A stretch of DNA of 64,000 bases from Eremophila alpestris peregrina (taxonomy: Eukaryota > Chordata > Aves > Passeriformes > Alaudidae): positions 205,723 through 269,722 of the forward strand of contig WMCF01000170.1 of NCBI GenBank assembly GCA_009792885.1. Reading direction: 5' to 3'. The position numbers and the translations under genes were made by a program. The notes under the pieces were generated by a model. It was not told the origin of the DNA, did not search any database, and worked only from the letters and a program-made list of their open reading frames with translations. The first letter of the stretch is position 1. Each line of letters opens with the position of its first letter. Below are positions 1 through 9,449 of the stretch, one piece after another.

Positions 1-190
1 ATGCACATACACAGAAAATCTCTTCTGCACACTGCCCTGACAGGTTCAGGCAAAGGCACCAGAAGTGCACTAGAATGGGGTCCCCTGTAGGTGATGGACC
101 AGCTGCTGGTGAGGGTCTGCCTTTCAAATGTGTTGGGTGGGTTTTTTTGTTTGGTTGGTTTTTATTAATATGTTTCATTTTGTTTTTCAG

Positions 191-367
191 GTTTCTGGAA
201 ACCAAGGTGATAGATAAAATTATTTCCTTACTCCATACTCTGTGGCTAACAAATTTAGGAGACAAGAGAGAAAACAAGAATCAACCCCAGGAGAAGAGGA
301 AACTTCTTCCTATTCAACTTGTGAATGAATTTCTGTATGTTTTGGTCACGTTAATCAGACATATTCG
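191..367 (+). CDS. Unidentified gene, first visible coding exon
   Basis: A pyrimidine-rich tract ends in TTTTTCAG at 190, followed by an open frame that starts with the last base of a split codon. It reads through FLETKVIDKI and LVNEFLYVLVTLIRHI to the donor CG|GTGAGT at 368. It carries 58 full codons. An upstream start is not needed because the frame enters through a splice acceptor. Confidence 0.72.
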
Positions 368-3322
368 GTGAGTCCTTTGTTTTGTTATCTGTTTTAGTTT
401 GTTTGCATTTCATCCTCTGCCCAGTTGGAACTTTATTAAGGCCAGGAGGATTTCTTTCTCTCTGGTAGATGAATGGCTTTTTTCACCTTCAGTTTGTGTG
501 TTAAGAAGTGAATTTGGATGAGATTTCTTGGACTGCAGGATTTAGGTGTTTGAATACTTGGGCAATAAAGTAAAATGTGAGGCACAGTTGCTGTCAAGTC
601 CCATGTCCTTAATTCCTGGCCATCCTGACAGTAAGGATTAAAGCTGTACTTATTAATTAGTATGCAGGGAAGCACATGGCACTTGTGTTTTCTTTTGACA
701 GGAGCAGTGTATCTCTGGCCAGGCTGACTGAGTTCCTCAGCAGCCTCAGGTCTGTGCTGGAATACCGTGCTGTTGTTGCTGAGGCTTTCTGGGAGATGCG
801 GCGTTTCACGGTCAGCGACAGCGTCCTGTCCAACAGGGAGCTGCTGCTGCTGCTGCACACCTGGAGCCTTGTCAGCAAAGACCTGCAGCTGCAGCAGGAC
901 CTGCAGGCCCTGGTTCACAAGTACCAGGACAAAGAACTGCTCAGTAAGTGCTAAAACACTTCAAGGAAGGCGTATTCTGTGTCAGCTGTTACAGACCAAC
1001 AGTACCAGTGAGGCAGACTTCTCTGGAAATAGCACCAGTACCTTCTGTCAGACTGATGTAGCTTGAGGGGGCAGGAAAGGAAATAGAAAGGCATTTTTCA
1101 GGTCTTCCTTGTGGTGATTTCTAACCTTAACACAATTGGAAAGCTTTGGAGTAAAACAGTTTAAAAAGGGAAAGAGCTTTAAAATGAAACTTAGTTGCAA
1201 ATCTCGTGTCGGGCTTTGAAAAATGGTATTCTTTAATGAAATCTTAAAAGAAAAAGCAGTGCCTGGAGGCTTTGTGCTCAAAGATTTGAATCATTCTGAG
1301 GGTGGACAGGGATCTGAAAGTGATGTGTAAATAAATAAAGCAAGTGAAAATTAAATAGTTGACTTTTCTTGTCATCATCAGTTTTGAAGAAAGGAAAAAT
1401 AGATCAGGACTTGTGTGATTTCTTTTGTTCTCTCTGTGAACAAAAAGTGCAAGGAACTTGGTAGTGGAAGGCCTTAAAACAACACTGGTTTCCTGCAGCA
1501 GCAACTGCTTTTGGTGCTCGTTAAAGCTTCTGTAGGTTGGTTTAAATGTTCTGTATCAGTTAAGAAAGTCTCATATATTTAAGGAATACTATAAAAGCTT
1601 CAGCTTTTCTAAAGTTTTTCTCAGCCTTTAAAGCTCCTCAGAAAGACATGAAGGGAGTTTTGGAATGATCCTCTGTGTGTGGGTTGTGTTGCTCCAGGAG
1701 CTTCTCTCCAGGTGATGCAGTTTGGAACAGGGTTCCAGCCTGGAGTCCCTGCAAGCTGCTGGAGCCCCTTGGAACAGCACAGACTCCATGAGGCTGCTGA
1801 ATGAGGCTGGGACTTACCATTGTAACAACTGAATCCACATAGGAGAGCACCTCACTGGCAGGATCTGTACCAGGAAAATCCTTTGGAGTATCTGATGTTT
1901 GTTTTGATGCTGGTTTTCTTCTTGCAGAAAATATTAAAAACAAGAACAAACCTCAGGCCTCATCTCATGTGTTTCGTCACACTCGGAGAAAGCAAGAGGT
2001 GGGAGAGGATGACGCTGCTGCGGACGTGGAAGTGTCTGAGCTGGAGAAATGCCGAGAACATCTGAATTCCATCCTTGCCCACTGGGACCCTGTTTTCCCA
2101 GCACCACTCTCCACACAGGGAGGGGAGACCCTCAGAGCCGGTGAACCTGGGGGTGAGGCAGTGGCTGTCACCTGTGCATGCCCTCACATGGTCACTGAGT
2201 GGCTGGTGAGGTCCCTGGCTGGGCAGAGCCTCCTTGGGGAGCAGGATGTGTCACCAGCGCTGAGGTGGCTGCAGAGCCGCGTTCTGCTGCACCCGGCGGC
2301 TACGCAGGAGATGCTCAGGGATGAGACCCTGAGGAACAACCTCTTCAGGCTTTACACCCGGCTCTGCCAGGCCAGCAGCACCTCAGCTGGGCTCTGGAGG
2401 GAGCTAGGTGTGCTCAGTTCCATCCTGCTGCAGCTCCTGGAGGAGCAGGGCCTGGCCAGCACTTCCCACGAGCTGGTGAAATCCCTGTGCCTGTCTGCAG
2501 TGACAGAGGGGGATGCGGAGCAGACAGGTGACTTGTCTTGTCCTTATCACTCACCTTACGAGGCAGTGGTGGGAGGAACTAGGACACTCCATGGCTTTTT
2601 TAATCCAGTAAAATTAGACTTTTCCCATACCCACCCAGGCTCATGGCTTCCCAAAGCAGAAGCTGTGTCTGTGTGGGATGGGGCAGGGGTGGGCAGCACA
2701 GAGCACAGTCACTCTGTGAAGTTTTCTGACACTACAACACTCACACTCCCTCTAAGAAACTTCCTTTTCAAGGACTGAAATGCAACAAAAGGTTTAAAAA
2801 TATTTAATTCCAAGAGGGAAAATAGTCTGCAAAAAGCAAGTCCACGTGGGCTGGGTGCTGATTCCTATTGCTGGTCAGTGATAGCATCTGACAGGTCAGA
2901 TTCCAAACTGTTTCACTTAACAGGAAACTCGTTCTTGTTAGTAGGATCATTGGCTTTGCATGGGCAAAGCCACTCCAGATTTTCCATCTAGGAAAAGAGT
3001 TAAGGAGCTATTTTCAAACATAGTCATGGAGGTGAACAGCTTGGCTTGGGATTACTGTGTGGAAATAGAAGAATAGCTGTTTTGATTTTTCTCTCCTCTT
3101 TCTTCCACAGCTGTTTCTGTGTTCCTGGCTTCCATTTACATCGGGGACATGTGGCTTGGAGCACAGGAGCCGGATCTGTTCCTTGCCCATGTCAGATTGG
3201 TCTGCACTAGTGCAGGTTATGAATTACAGGATGGCCTGGAAACTCAGGAACAAGTAGAAGAAACTATTGTGTCTCTTTGCAAAAACATTTGGCTACATCA
3301 GGGCATTAATTCAGGGGACTAA
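191..3322 (+). CDS. Unidentified protein, C-terminal four coding exons (5-prime part outside window)
   Basis: Four exons join in one open frame: 191-367, 702-943, 1928-2527 and 3111-3322 (stop TAA at 3320-3322). Each junction has a consensus AG acceptor and GT donor (donors at 368, 944 and 2528), and the split codons agree in phase. About 410 C-terminal residues are visible. The protein looks all-helical and leucine-rich, with a charged linker at the start of the third exon (lysine/asparagine run, then an acidic stretch near GEDDAAADVEVSELEKC). It has no signal peptide, membrane segment or catalytic motif that I can see. The helical make-up would fit a HEAT-like scaffold, but that is inference. 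It is not P4HA3, the gene expected beside PGM2L1 from human synteny: no prolyl-hydroxylase iron-binding motif is present. Its polyadenylation signal is at 3612-3617. It converges tail to tail on PGM2L1. Confidence 0.75.
702..943 (+). CDS. Unidentified gene, second visible coding exon
   Basis: The acceptor TTTTGACAG ends at 701 and the donor CTCA|GTAAGT starts at 944. The frame carries 80 full codons, leucine-rich and helical (for example ELLLLLHTWSLVSKDLQL), including a CTG-rich codon run at 841-860. Phase joins the first exon (CG + G) and leaves one base for the next. Confidence 0.74.
1928..2527 (+). CDS. Unidentified gene, third visible coding exon (600 nt)
   Basis: The acceptor TTCTTGCAG ends at 1927 and the donor ACAG|GTGACT starts at 2528. 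This is the largest visible exon, with 199 full codons: a basic/acidic linker followed by helical leucine-rich sequence (LVRSLAGQSLLGEQ, LRNNLFRLYTRLCQAS). The frame stays open past the donor to 2778, but a good donor and the phase match with the last exon favour splicing at 2527. Confidence 0.75.
3111..3322 (+). CDS. Unidentified gene, terminal coding exon
   Basis: The acceptor TCTTCCACAG ends at 3110. The exon begins AVSVFLASIYIGDMWLG and ends KNIWLHQGINSGD then TAA. 69 residues plus stop are encoded. Phase 1 to phase 1 joining with the previous exon gives an uninterrupted frame. Confidence 0.74.
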
Positions 3323-3640
3323 CACTTTACCGTTCTGTGCTCTGTCATCATCCCCATGAGCCATGAAAGCCTCCTGAGCTGTTCTCATACAGACCTGACT
3401 TGTTTGTTCAAAAAAATCAGTATTTTATTCCTGTGTGCAAACTCAGGAGAAAGATTTTATTCAACACCTCTCCGCAGGACATTCCCTTTTCTTGAACAGT
3501 CTGAGACACAATATTATTTAGATCCTTTTTATTATAGGCATTTTTAACTTTTTGAAGAACAGGAAGGACTGTTTGTGCATTGATATGTACTGAATTTGGG
3601 GGGGTGGGGTAAATAAAAAAGATATGCAAATGAGAGAGTT
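3323..3640 (+). other. 3-prime UTR and poly(A) signal of the unidentified gene
   Basis: Unique AT-rich sequence follows the stop codon. AATAAA lies at 3612-3617, so cleavage would fall near 3630-3640. The cleavage site itself is inferred. Confidence 0.5.
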
Positions 3641-3789
3641 GCTCCTACATGCAAATATTCTTGTCTTAAAGGAGCCACTGGCTGTGTACCAAGATCTGAG
3701 TTAAAACCTATATGTCTTTAAAAACCTGCAAGCCTTTTAGAGGCTGCAGTTTGTGTCCTGTAGAATTCCTAGGGGCTGGCATCAGGAAA

Positions 3790-4480
3790 TCTGTGAGGAA
3801 TCTAGCTGAGCTCCGGCAAACCAAACCGCACCAAGTTCAGCCGGGCACCGACTTCTGCTGAACCGAAGCAAGGCAAAGCGAACTCAGCCAAGCGTTACAA
3901 GTTTGGCCGAAACGAACCGAGCTCAGCCAAAGCCAGCTGCCTGCTGTGGTGCCTATTAATTAGCACTAGTGCAGTCCCTGCCCGATGAGCTCCTGCCCGA
4001 GCCCGCGCTCCCATTTGTGTCCGTGCGATGACCGGGCCGCCCGCAGGACTCAGCAGCAGGAGAACACCGAGCTGTGGGTGCTGAACGTGAGGCAGCCCCG
4101 AGCCAAGCCCCGGGGAACGCAGCGAGCAGCACCATGTGCAGCCGAACTGAGCCGAGCTTCTCCAAAGAGCCAAACCTAAATGACTGTATCAGGTAACAGC
4201 CAGTGTCTGCTGATAACAGACAAGTTTAGCTGAACAGCTGAAAATAGCTGAAGTGTGATGGAAATTAATGAGAATAGCCGAACAGCCGAAAATAGATGAG
4301 GTTTGACAAAAAGAACCGAGATTTTCCCGAAGAACCAAGCCCAGCCGAGTTTAGCCGACTTTATTGGATTGAACCGAACATGTTCAGCCGAACCGAGCTG
4401 AGCTGAGCCACGGGGAATGCAGGGGGTGGCACAGGCTTATTGTGAGGAGAGCCGAGCTCTGCCGAACCGAGCTGCATAAT
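3790..4480. repeat. Degenerate AGCCGAAC-type short tandem repeat block
   Basis: Two blocks (about 3805-3945 and 4255-4475, with related sequence between) are dominated by variants of AGCCGA, GAACCGAG and CAGCCAA. Two segments, about 4095-4125 and 4405-4435, share a frame of the type CGGGGAAYGCAG followed by a CACC/GGCAC-like end, suggesting an internal duplication. No coding frame is conserved. The block abuts an LTR on its right. I do not know a family with this motif. Confidence 0.6.
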
Positions 4481-4665
4481 TCAAAAAGCAGAAACAAACT
4501 AAAAACCTGTGCTTCACATGGATGGGGTTTTTGGATTAGTTAAAATAGGGAAAATGTTTTGTGACTTTTTAGATTTTAGTTTGGTTTATGTTAATTTTTA
4601 ACAGAGTAAAATTTGGTGATTTTGTTACATCAGTAGTAGAAAAGGGTTTTTGTTCTAAATGAACA

Positions 4666-5190
4666 GCCAATAATAAATTAATAAAATAATTTATTATGGA
4701 ATCACAAGACAAAATACCAGAATGCCACCGATAAAAGGCAATGCCAAGCCCGGGATTGGCACTGGGTGAACTGCAAACACAGCCTCTATCACACTGTACC
4801 CCCCTCACAGTTCACAAAGTCCGCTTCAGCCAGTTTTTATACAGTTTTTCAGCTGGACTTCGAGTTGCAACACTTTTTCCATCTCCTTTTGCATATTCAT
4901 GTTGTCTTCTTTTAGCACAGTTGGGCCACTGAACAGTTTTCCGGGCAGTGATGTAGACTTGATTAGATTTCCGAGAACTTCGTATTCTGGTGCAGTGTCC
5001 AAGGATGCTGATAAGGCCCATATCGGCATAAAGTGTCGTTAAGTGTCCATTTGTTCTCGCCATCACCTCCGGCTGATATCCATCCCTTCCTCGGATCCAC
5101 CCATCCTTTCTTTTGCAAATCTGTACCTCCACCTTTACTGGCAGAGGTGATACAGTCGCTGTATACCCATTCCAAGCACACATGATCTTA
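4666..5190 (-). mobile_element. Endogenous retroviral LTR, minus-strand copy of a head-to-head pair
   Basis: Read on the minus strand it contains CTGTATAAAAACTGG (TATA type, near 4830-4845) and, further on, CATAATAAATTATTTTATT (poly(A) signal near 4680-4695), the layout of a retroviral LTR. It aligns over its whole length with the plus-strand copy at 5810-6330, sharing AGACAACATGAATATGCA, CTGCCCGGAAAACT and GTGAACTG blocks. No gag, pol or env sequence lies beside it, so it behaves as a solo LTR. A 123-codon open frame at 4812-5183 lies inside it and I do not treat it as a gene. Confidence 0.8.
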
Positions 5191-5808
5191 TACCAATTAA
5201 TACAGTAAAAAGATCACAAATCATTTCAGGTCATATATTACAGTTTTGTTTTTATATGTAGCAAAGGGATGAACATGTACTGCATGTACTGGAGTTGACT
5301 AAGCTTTTGTATTTTTGTGGTTCTGTTGTATTAGGTTAATGAATTTATAAAGGTTAAAATAGTGTTGAAAATATAAATAGATAAAGACAAATTAAAAATT
5401 ACAAAAGCCCCCAAACTAAATATACAATAAAATTAAATAGATATATAAAACATGAAATATAGACTATCAAGAATATAAAGAAATACAGCATATAATTTTA
5501 CACATTACATATTGTTTTTAATATATAATAATGTATTCTATATAATATAAATAGCTATGAATATAAAAGAAAATGATAATGATAAGTATCAATATAAAAA
5601 TAATAAAAATGTGGACATACAGTTTACAAGAAAAAATGTAATTACAAATATCAATTTCAGAATAATAAATATTAAATATATAGAAATATAGCTTTGTAAT
5701 ATATGTCTGGGAATAATTCATGTTTTTCTTGCATTATTAAATGGTATAATATATGATTGAAATAACCCAAGCCTCTCTTGCTGTACTCAATGGGAATAAA
5801 ACCTCAGA
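5191..5808. other. AT-rich spacer between the inverted LTR copies
   Basis: About 600 bases of very AT-rich sequence with many TATAAATA and AAATATA runs. It has no open frame of note and separates the two LTR heads. Confidence 0.7.
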
Positions 5809-6330
5809 GGGTTTGGAATGCACATCCGAAGACTGTTATCACCTTTGCCAGTAAAGCCGGAGACAGGAATTTGCAACAGAAAGACGGGTGGACTCGCAGA
5901 TATATGGATATCCCACCGGTGATGGGGACAAGTTTCCGAGGCGATTAACACCGATGCCTGGGATGTGAGACCTTAACACTGAAATACAAGTTCTCAGAAA
6001 TCTCATCAAGGACCTATCTCTGCCCGGAAAACTATTCAGCAGACCAGCGGCGCTGAAAAGACGACAACATGAATATGCAGTGGAAGCTAGAGACAGAAAA
6101 GACTGTTGCAATATAGCCTCTGCAATATTGGGCAGAAAAACTGTATAAAAACGGGCTTCGCCGAGCAGAGTTCGTGAACTGGGGAGGGTACAGTGCGATA
6201 GAGGCTGTACCTGTGGTTCACCCAGCGCTGATCCCAGGCTTGGCTCTGTCTTTTGTCTGTGGCATCCTGGCATTTTGTCGCATTGTTTCGTAATAAATTA
6301 TTTTATTAATTTATTACCGGACGTTTTGTA
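5809..6330 (+). mobile_element. Endogenous retroviral LTR, plus-strand copy of a head-to-head pair
   Basis: Carries ACTGTATAAAAACGGG near 6141-6156 as TATA box and CGTAATAAATTATTTTATT near 6288-6306 as poly(A) signal. It is the same family as the copy at 4666-5190 but in the opposite orientation, with small insertions and deletions between them. No internal retroviral genes are seen. Confidence 0.8.
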
Positions 6331-7080
6331 CGTTTCATTTATAACATTGATAAGGGGTTTGAGAATCCCTTGGTTGTAGCTGGCAGCTCTTACTTAATTT
6401 CTCTTCATTCCTTTATTGTCTTTCAGTTATTTCTTAAGCAATGACTGCAATTAGGATATGCAAGAAGGACAACAGCATTTCTGCCCTGCTGGATTGGGAA
6501 ATCCAAGCCCAATTCCTTGGAGAGATTGAGGGGGTGGGGAGCTGAGCCTCAGGCTGGGTTTTGGCAATGGGAATTTGCGGAGGAAGAAAGAGGAGAGAGC
6601 CACCAAAAAGTGGTAAAGGCTAGTTCTGCTGCCTTTGGGGGCTCCTACCCCCAAAAATCATCCTGGTTAAACGGGACTTGAAGAAGCAGTGGGATGTGCC
6701 AGGGGGCCTGTGCTGGGACCCCCAAAGCCTGGTCAGGGCTGCTGGGAAGTGTCAGCTCCAGCGGAACACTACAGGGGGGCTGTGCTGGGACACCTCCAAT
6801 TCCATGCAGAGATGCTGGGCACTGCTGGACCTCTGGGACACTACTGAGAGGCTGCCCTGCGTCATCCAGAGAGTTCTCCCATTATTTTCTGTCGTGCTCA
6901 GAACCTGGCAGGTCATTACAGCCCCACAGGCTGGAAATCCCATGGAAGCAGTTGGAATCACAGACGAGCACACAGAAGCCAGTCTGGGAGAGGAAATGAG
7001 CTGTTCCATAGATTTATTTTTCCCAATGCGTTTTGAATTTATACCAGGAACTCTCTCCTCCGATCCGGTGTCCTTGAGTT
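6331..7080. other. Intergenic sequence, no gene recognised
   Basis: Moderate-GC unique sequence. From 6678 a plus-strand frame stays open for 280 codons into the CpG island, but its composition changes abruptly and no protein family is recognisable. I do not call a gene. Confidence 0.5.
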
Positions 7081-7089
7081 TTGAGTTTT

Positions 7090-7560
7090 CTCATCAAGAA
7101 TTCTCTGCCTACACCGGAAAAAGAATTCCCGGCAGCTCGGGGAGCGGCGGGGTTTGGGCGGGTCCTGGGGGGGACACGGGGTGTCCCCGGCCCCAGTCGG
7201 TTCCGCTCAGCACAGGGAAATCGCCGCCGTCGTCCCCAGAGCACTGGCGAGAGCGCAGCGCAGCAGCGTTAGCTGCAGCCGGAGTGGGAGCGGCTCCCGC
7301 CACCCGCGGCGATCCTGCCCCCGATCCCGGCTCCAACGCCGCCCAGGCCCTCCAGCCCCGAGACCCACCGTCCCCTCTCCCCGGATCCCCTCCTCCGGAC
7401 GGGGTCCATCCCGGCCCCCTCCCCGGGACCCCCCTCCTCCGGACCGGGGCCCGGGGGGAGGGAGGAGGGGCGGGTGGGGTGGGGGGGAAGCAGCGGAGGT
7501 CACATCACTCTGCAGCGTGAACACACACAGCAATCACCGGACAAACAAATGGCCCCTCCC
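7090..7560. promoter_or_regulatory. CpG island, left part
   Basis: GC-rich sequence with many CpG dinucleotides (for example GCGGCGATCCTGC and CCCGGATCC contexts) and G/C runs. No supported exon lies in it. Together with 8320-9080 it would fit a promoter region of an unrecognised transcript. Confidence 0.55.
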
Positions 7561-7854
7561 GTCCTGGCAAACGCACCCCACCCTCCCCCCGCTTCCTCGG
7601 GAGGGGGCCCCCTCTCACCCCACCCCGGGAGCCCTCCTAAGGAGGGAGCCCCCCCTAACCCCAGCCCCGCCCCCCCCGGGGATACCCCAGTGTGATGTGG
7701 GGACAGCCGGAGCCCCAGCGGTGTCGGGTGTTGTTTTGAACTGCATGGGGACACCCGCCGAGCGGGCCAGTCCCCGTGTGGGGGCTTCCAGGTAGGGCGG
7801 GGGGCGCCGGGCTCCGGCCCTCGGGGCTTTATTGTCCGGCACCCCACGGCTGCG

Positions 7855-8310
7855 GGAGGAAGAATGAAAGGGAAGGATGAATGATGGGAATAGGGGGACA
7901 GATGGGGTGGGTGAGCCAAGGACAGAGGGCAGGTGGGGGTATTGGGGTGTGCAAGGCAGCAGAGAGAGGGGGCAGGGGGAGTTAGGGTGGCAGGGGAAGG
8001 AAGGGTGGAGGAAGGAGGAGGATTGAAGGCAGGTGGGGGGAATTGGGAGGGGGGGGAAGAGGAGCAGAGAGAGGGGACGGGGGAGCCAGGGTTGGGGGGA
8101 AGGAAGGGTGGAAGGAGGAGCGGGAGGATAGAGGGGTAGGGTAATGTTGGGGTGTGTAGGGGGATAGGGAGGAAGGGGCCGGGGGGAGGTAGAGAGGGGG
8201 AGGGAGAAGGGGGATGGGGGAGGGGAGGAAGGGAGGGGAGAAAGAAGCGGTAGAGAGGAAGAGAAGTATAGGAGAGGTACAAAGGAAAAGAAGTACAGAC
8301 GGAAAGAGGT
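7855..8310. repeat. Purine-rich imperfect tandem array
   Basis: The plus strand is almost purely G and A. A unit of about 100 bases recurs imperfectly, at about 7936-8038 and 8039-8137, each with CAGAGAGAGGGG then GGAAGGAAGGGTGGA. The strong strand asymmetry keeps the minus strand free of stops and creates long false open frames rich in Pro, Ser and Leu. Confidence 0.7.
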
Positions 8311-8319
8311 ATTAAGAAA

Positions 8320-9080
8320 AAGATATACAGCGCGGCCCGGCCGCAGCCTCCCGCTCCGAGCGCCCAGGAGCAAATGCCGCAACAACCTCTCCCCGCGGCT
8401 TAAATCCCCTCGGCCCCGCCCCGCGCAGGCGCTCTGGGACCACGCGCACCTGGGCCGACCCCGTCCCCGCGCCCCGCCCGCGCCCTTCAATTCCGGCAGA
8501 GCCGCTTCCCCATTCCTGCTTCGGTCGCGGCTGCTGCCCTCGGGCTGCGCCGGGACCCTCGCTCGGGGCGCTGTGCCGAGTCCGGCCTGGGGCTGCTCCC
8601 GGCACTGTGCCGAGCCCCGAGCTAGGACCGGCGATAGGGTCCGGGTCCTGGCGGCGTCCGCTGCGGCTCCTGGGTGGTGCCGCCTCTTCCCTGGCCGGCA
8701 GGAGCCGCTCCGAGACGGGCACCGAGACCGAGCCCGAGCCCGGCGCTGCCGCTCCTGCTCCGGCTGCAGCCGGCGTGGGACTCCGGGCACGATCCTGCTG
8801 CGGCCGCCGGGAACCGGGGCTCTGCCGGGAACCGGGGCTCTGCCGGGAACCGTGCACGGGAGAACGGCGGCGCTATTTCCTCGTGCTGGATCGCGGCTGG
8901 GGCACGGGGAACGCCGTGCCAACCCTGGGACCCCCTCAATCCCGCCGCTCCTGCTGCCCCCATCCCGCGGGTACCGCCTGTAGCCCCCGGGGGTGTGCAA
9001 AGCCCCGGCTCTGTCACCCCTGCAGCCACCGCACCCCGCAGGGGAGAGCATAGCTCGGCTCCCCCTTCCCCCACATCTGT
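8320..9080. promoter_or_regulatory. CpG island, right part
   Basis: Dense CpG sequence. It includes a tandem repeat of an 18-base unit (CCGGGAACCGGGGCTCTG) at about 8808-8850. It is likely promoter-associated, but no adjacent coding exon is recognised on either strand. Confidence 0.55.
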
Positions 9081-9289
9081 GGGGCTTCTGCCCTGCAGCC
9101 CCGGAACGAGCAGCATTGAAGCACCGCGGGTGGGAGTAGCTGCTCGGCCGGGCCGGGCACGGATCCACTCAGGGAGTTGCTTCTCCAAGAGCTGCCAGGT
9201 GAGATGCTCCCCCTGCCCCTTGCTTTGCAACTCACACTCTGCACTGGCAAAACCTCTTTCATTAAAACTCAGATGAGAATTTTCCTCTT

Positions 9290-9440
9290 TATTTGCAGAT
9301 CACAGGATCTATTGAGCCTGAGAGGGATCCTAAAATCTGACTCTCAAGTAAATGGACCCCTTGAGAACTGAATTCACAACTTTGGCATTACCAGGACTCT
9401 GCTCCAACCAACTGAGCCAATCTCTGAGTCATGGGGTGCA
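9290..9440 (-). mobile_element. tRNA-Ile-headed SINE-like element
   Basis: On the minus strand, from about 9430 downward, GGCTCAGTTGGTTGGAGCA resembles the A-box and D arm of a tRNA-Ile gene. It is followed by CTGGTAATGCCAAAG (anticodon arm-like) and GTGAATTCAGTTCTC (T arm-like), then a non-tRNA tail running to about 9295. The arms no longer pair well, so it is not a working tRNA. Passerines carry a tRNA-Ile-derived SINE with a CR1-type tail (TguSINE1); this fits, but the family was not checked. Confidence 0.55.
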
Positions 9441-9449
9441 TCTCCCTAG

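Noticed and set aside
2528..2778. Read-through of the third exon to the stop at 2778
   Set aside because: A good donor at 2528 and phase match to the terminal exon at 3111 explain the frame better. The extension loses the helical leucine-rich pattern.
4812..5183. Minus-strand 123-codon frame as a retroviral or host protein
   Set aside because: It lies wholly within an LTR and the second LTR copy does not keep the frame.
7615..9168. Minus-strand open frame of 517 codons
   Set aside because: It runs through the purine array and a CpG island, where stop codons are rare by composition. The product is low-complexity Pro/Ser/Arg/Gly with no family likeness.
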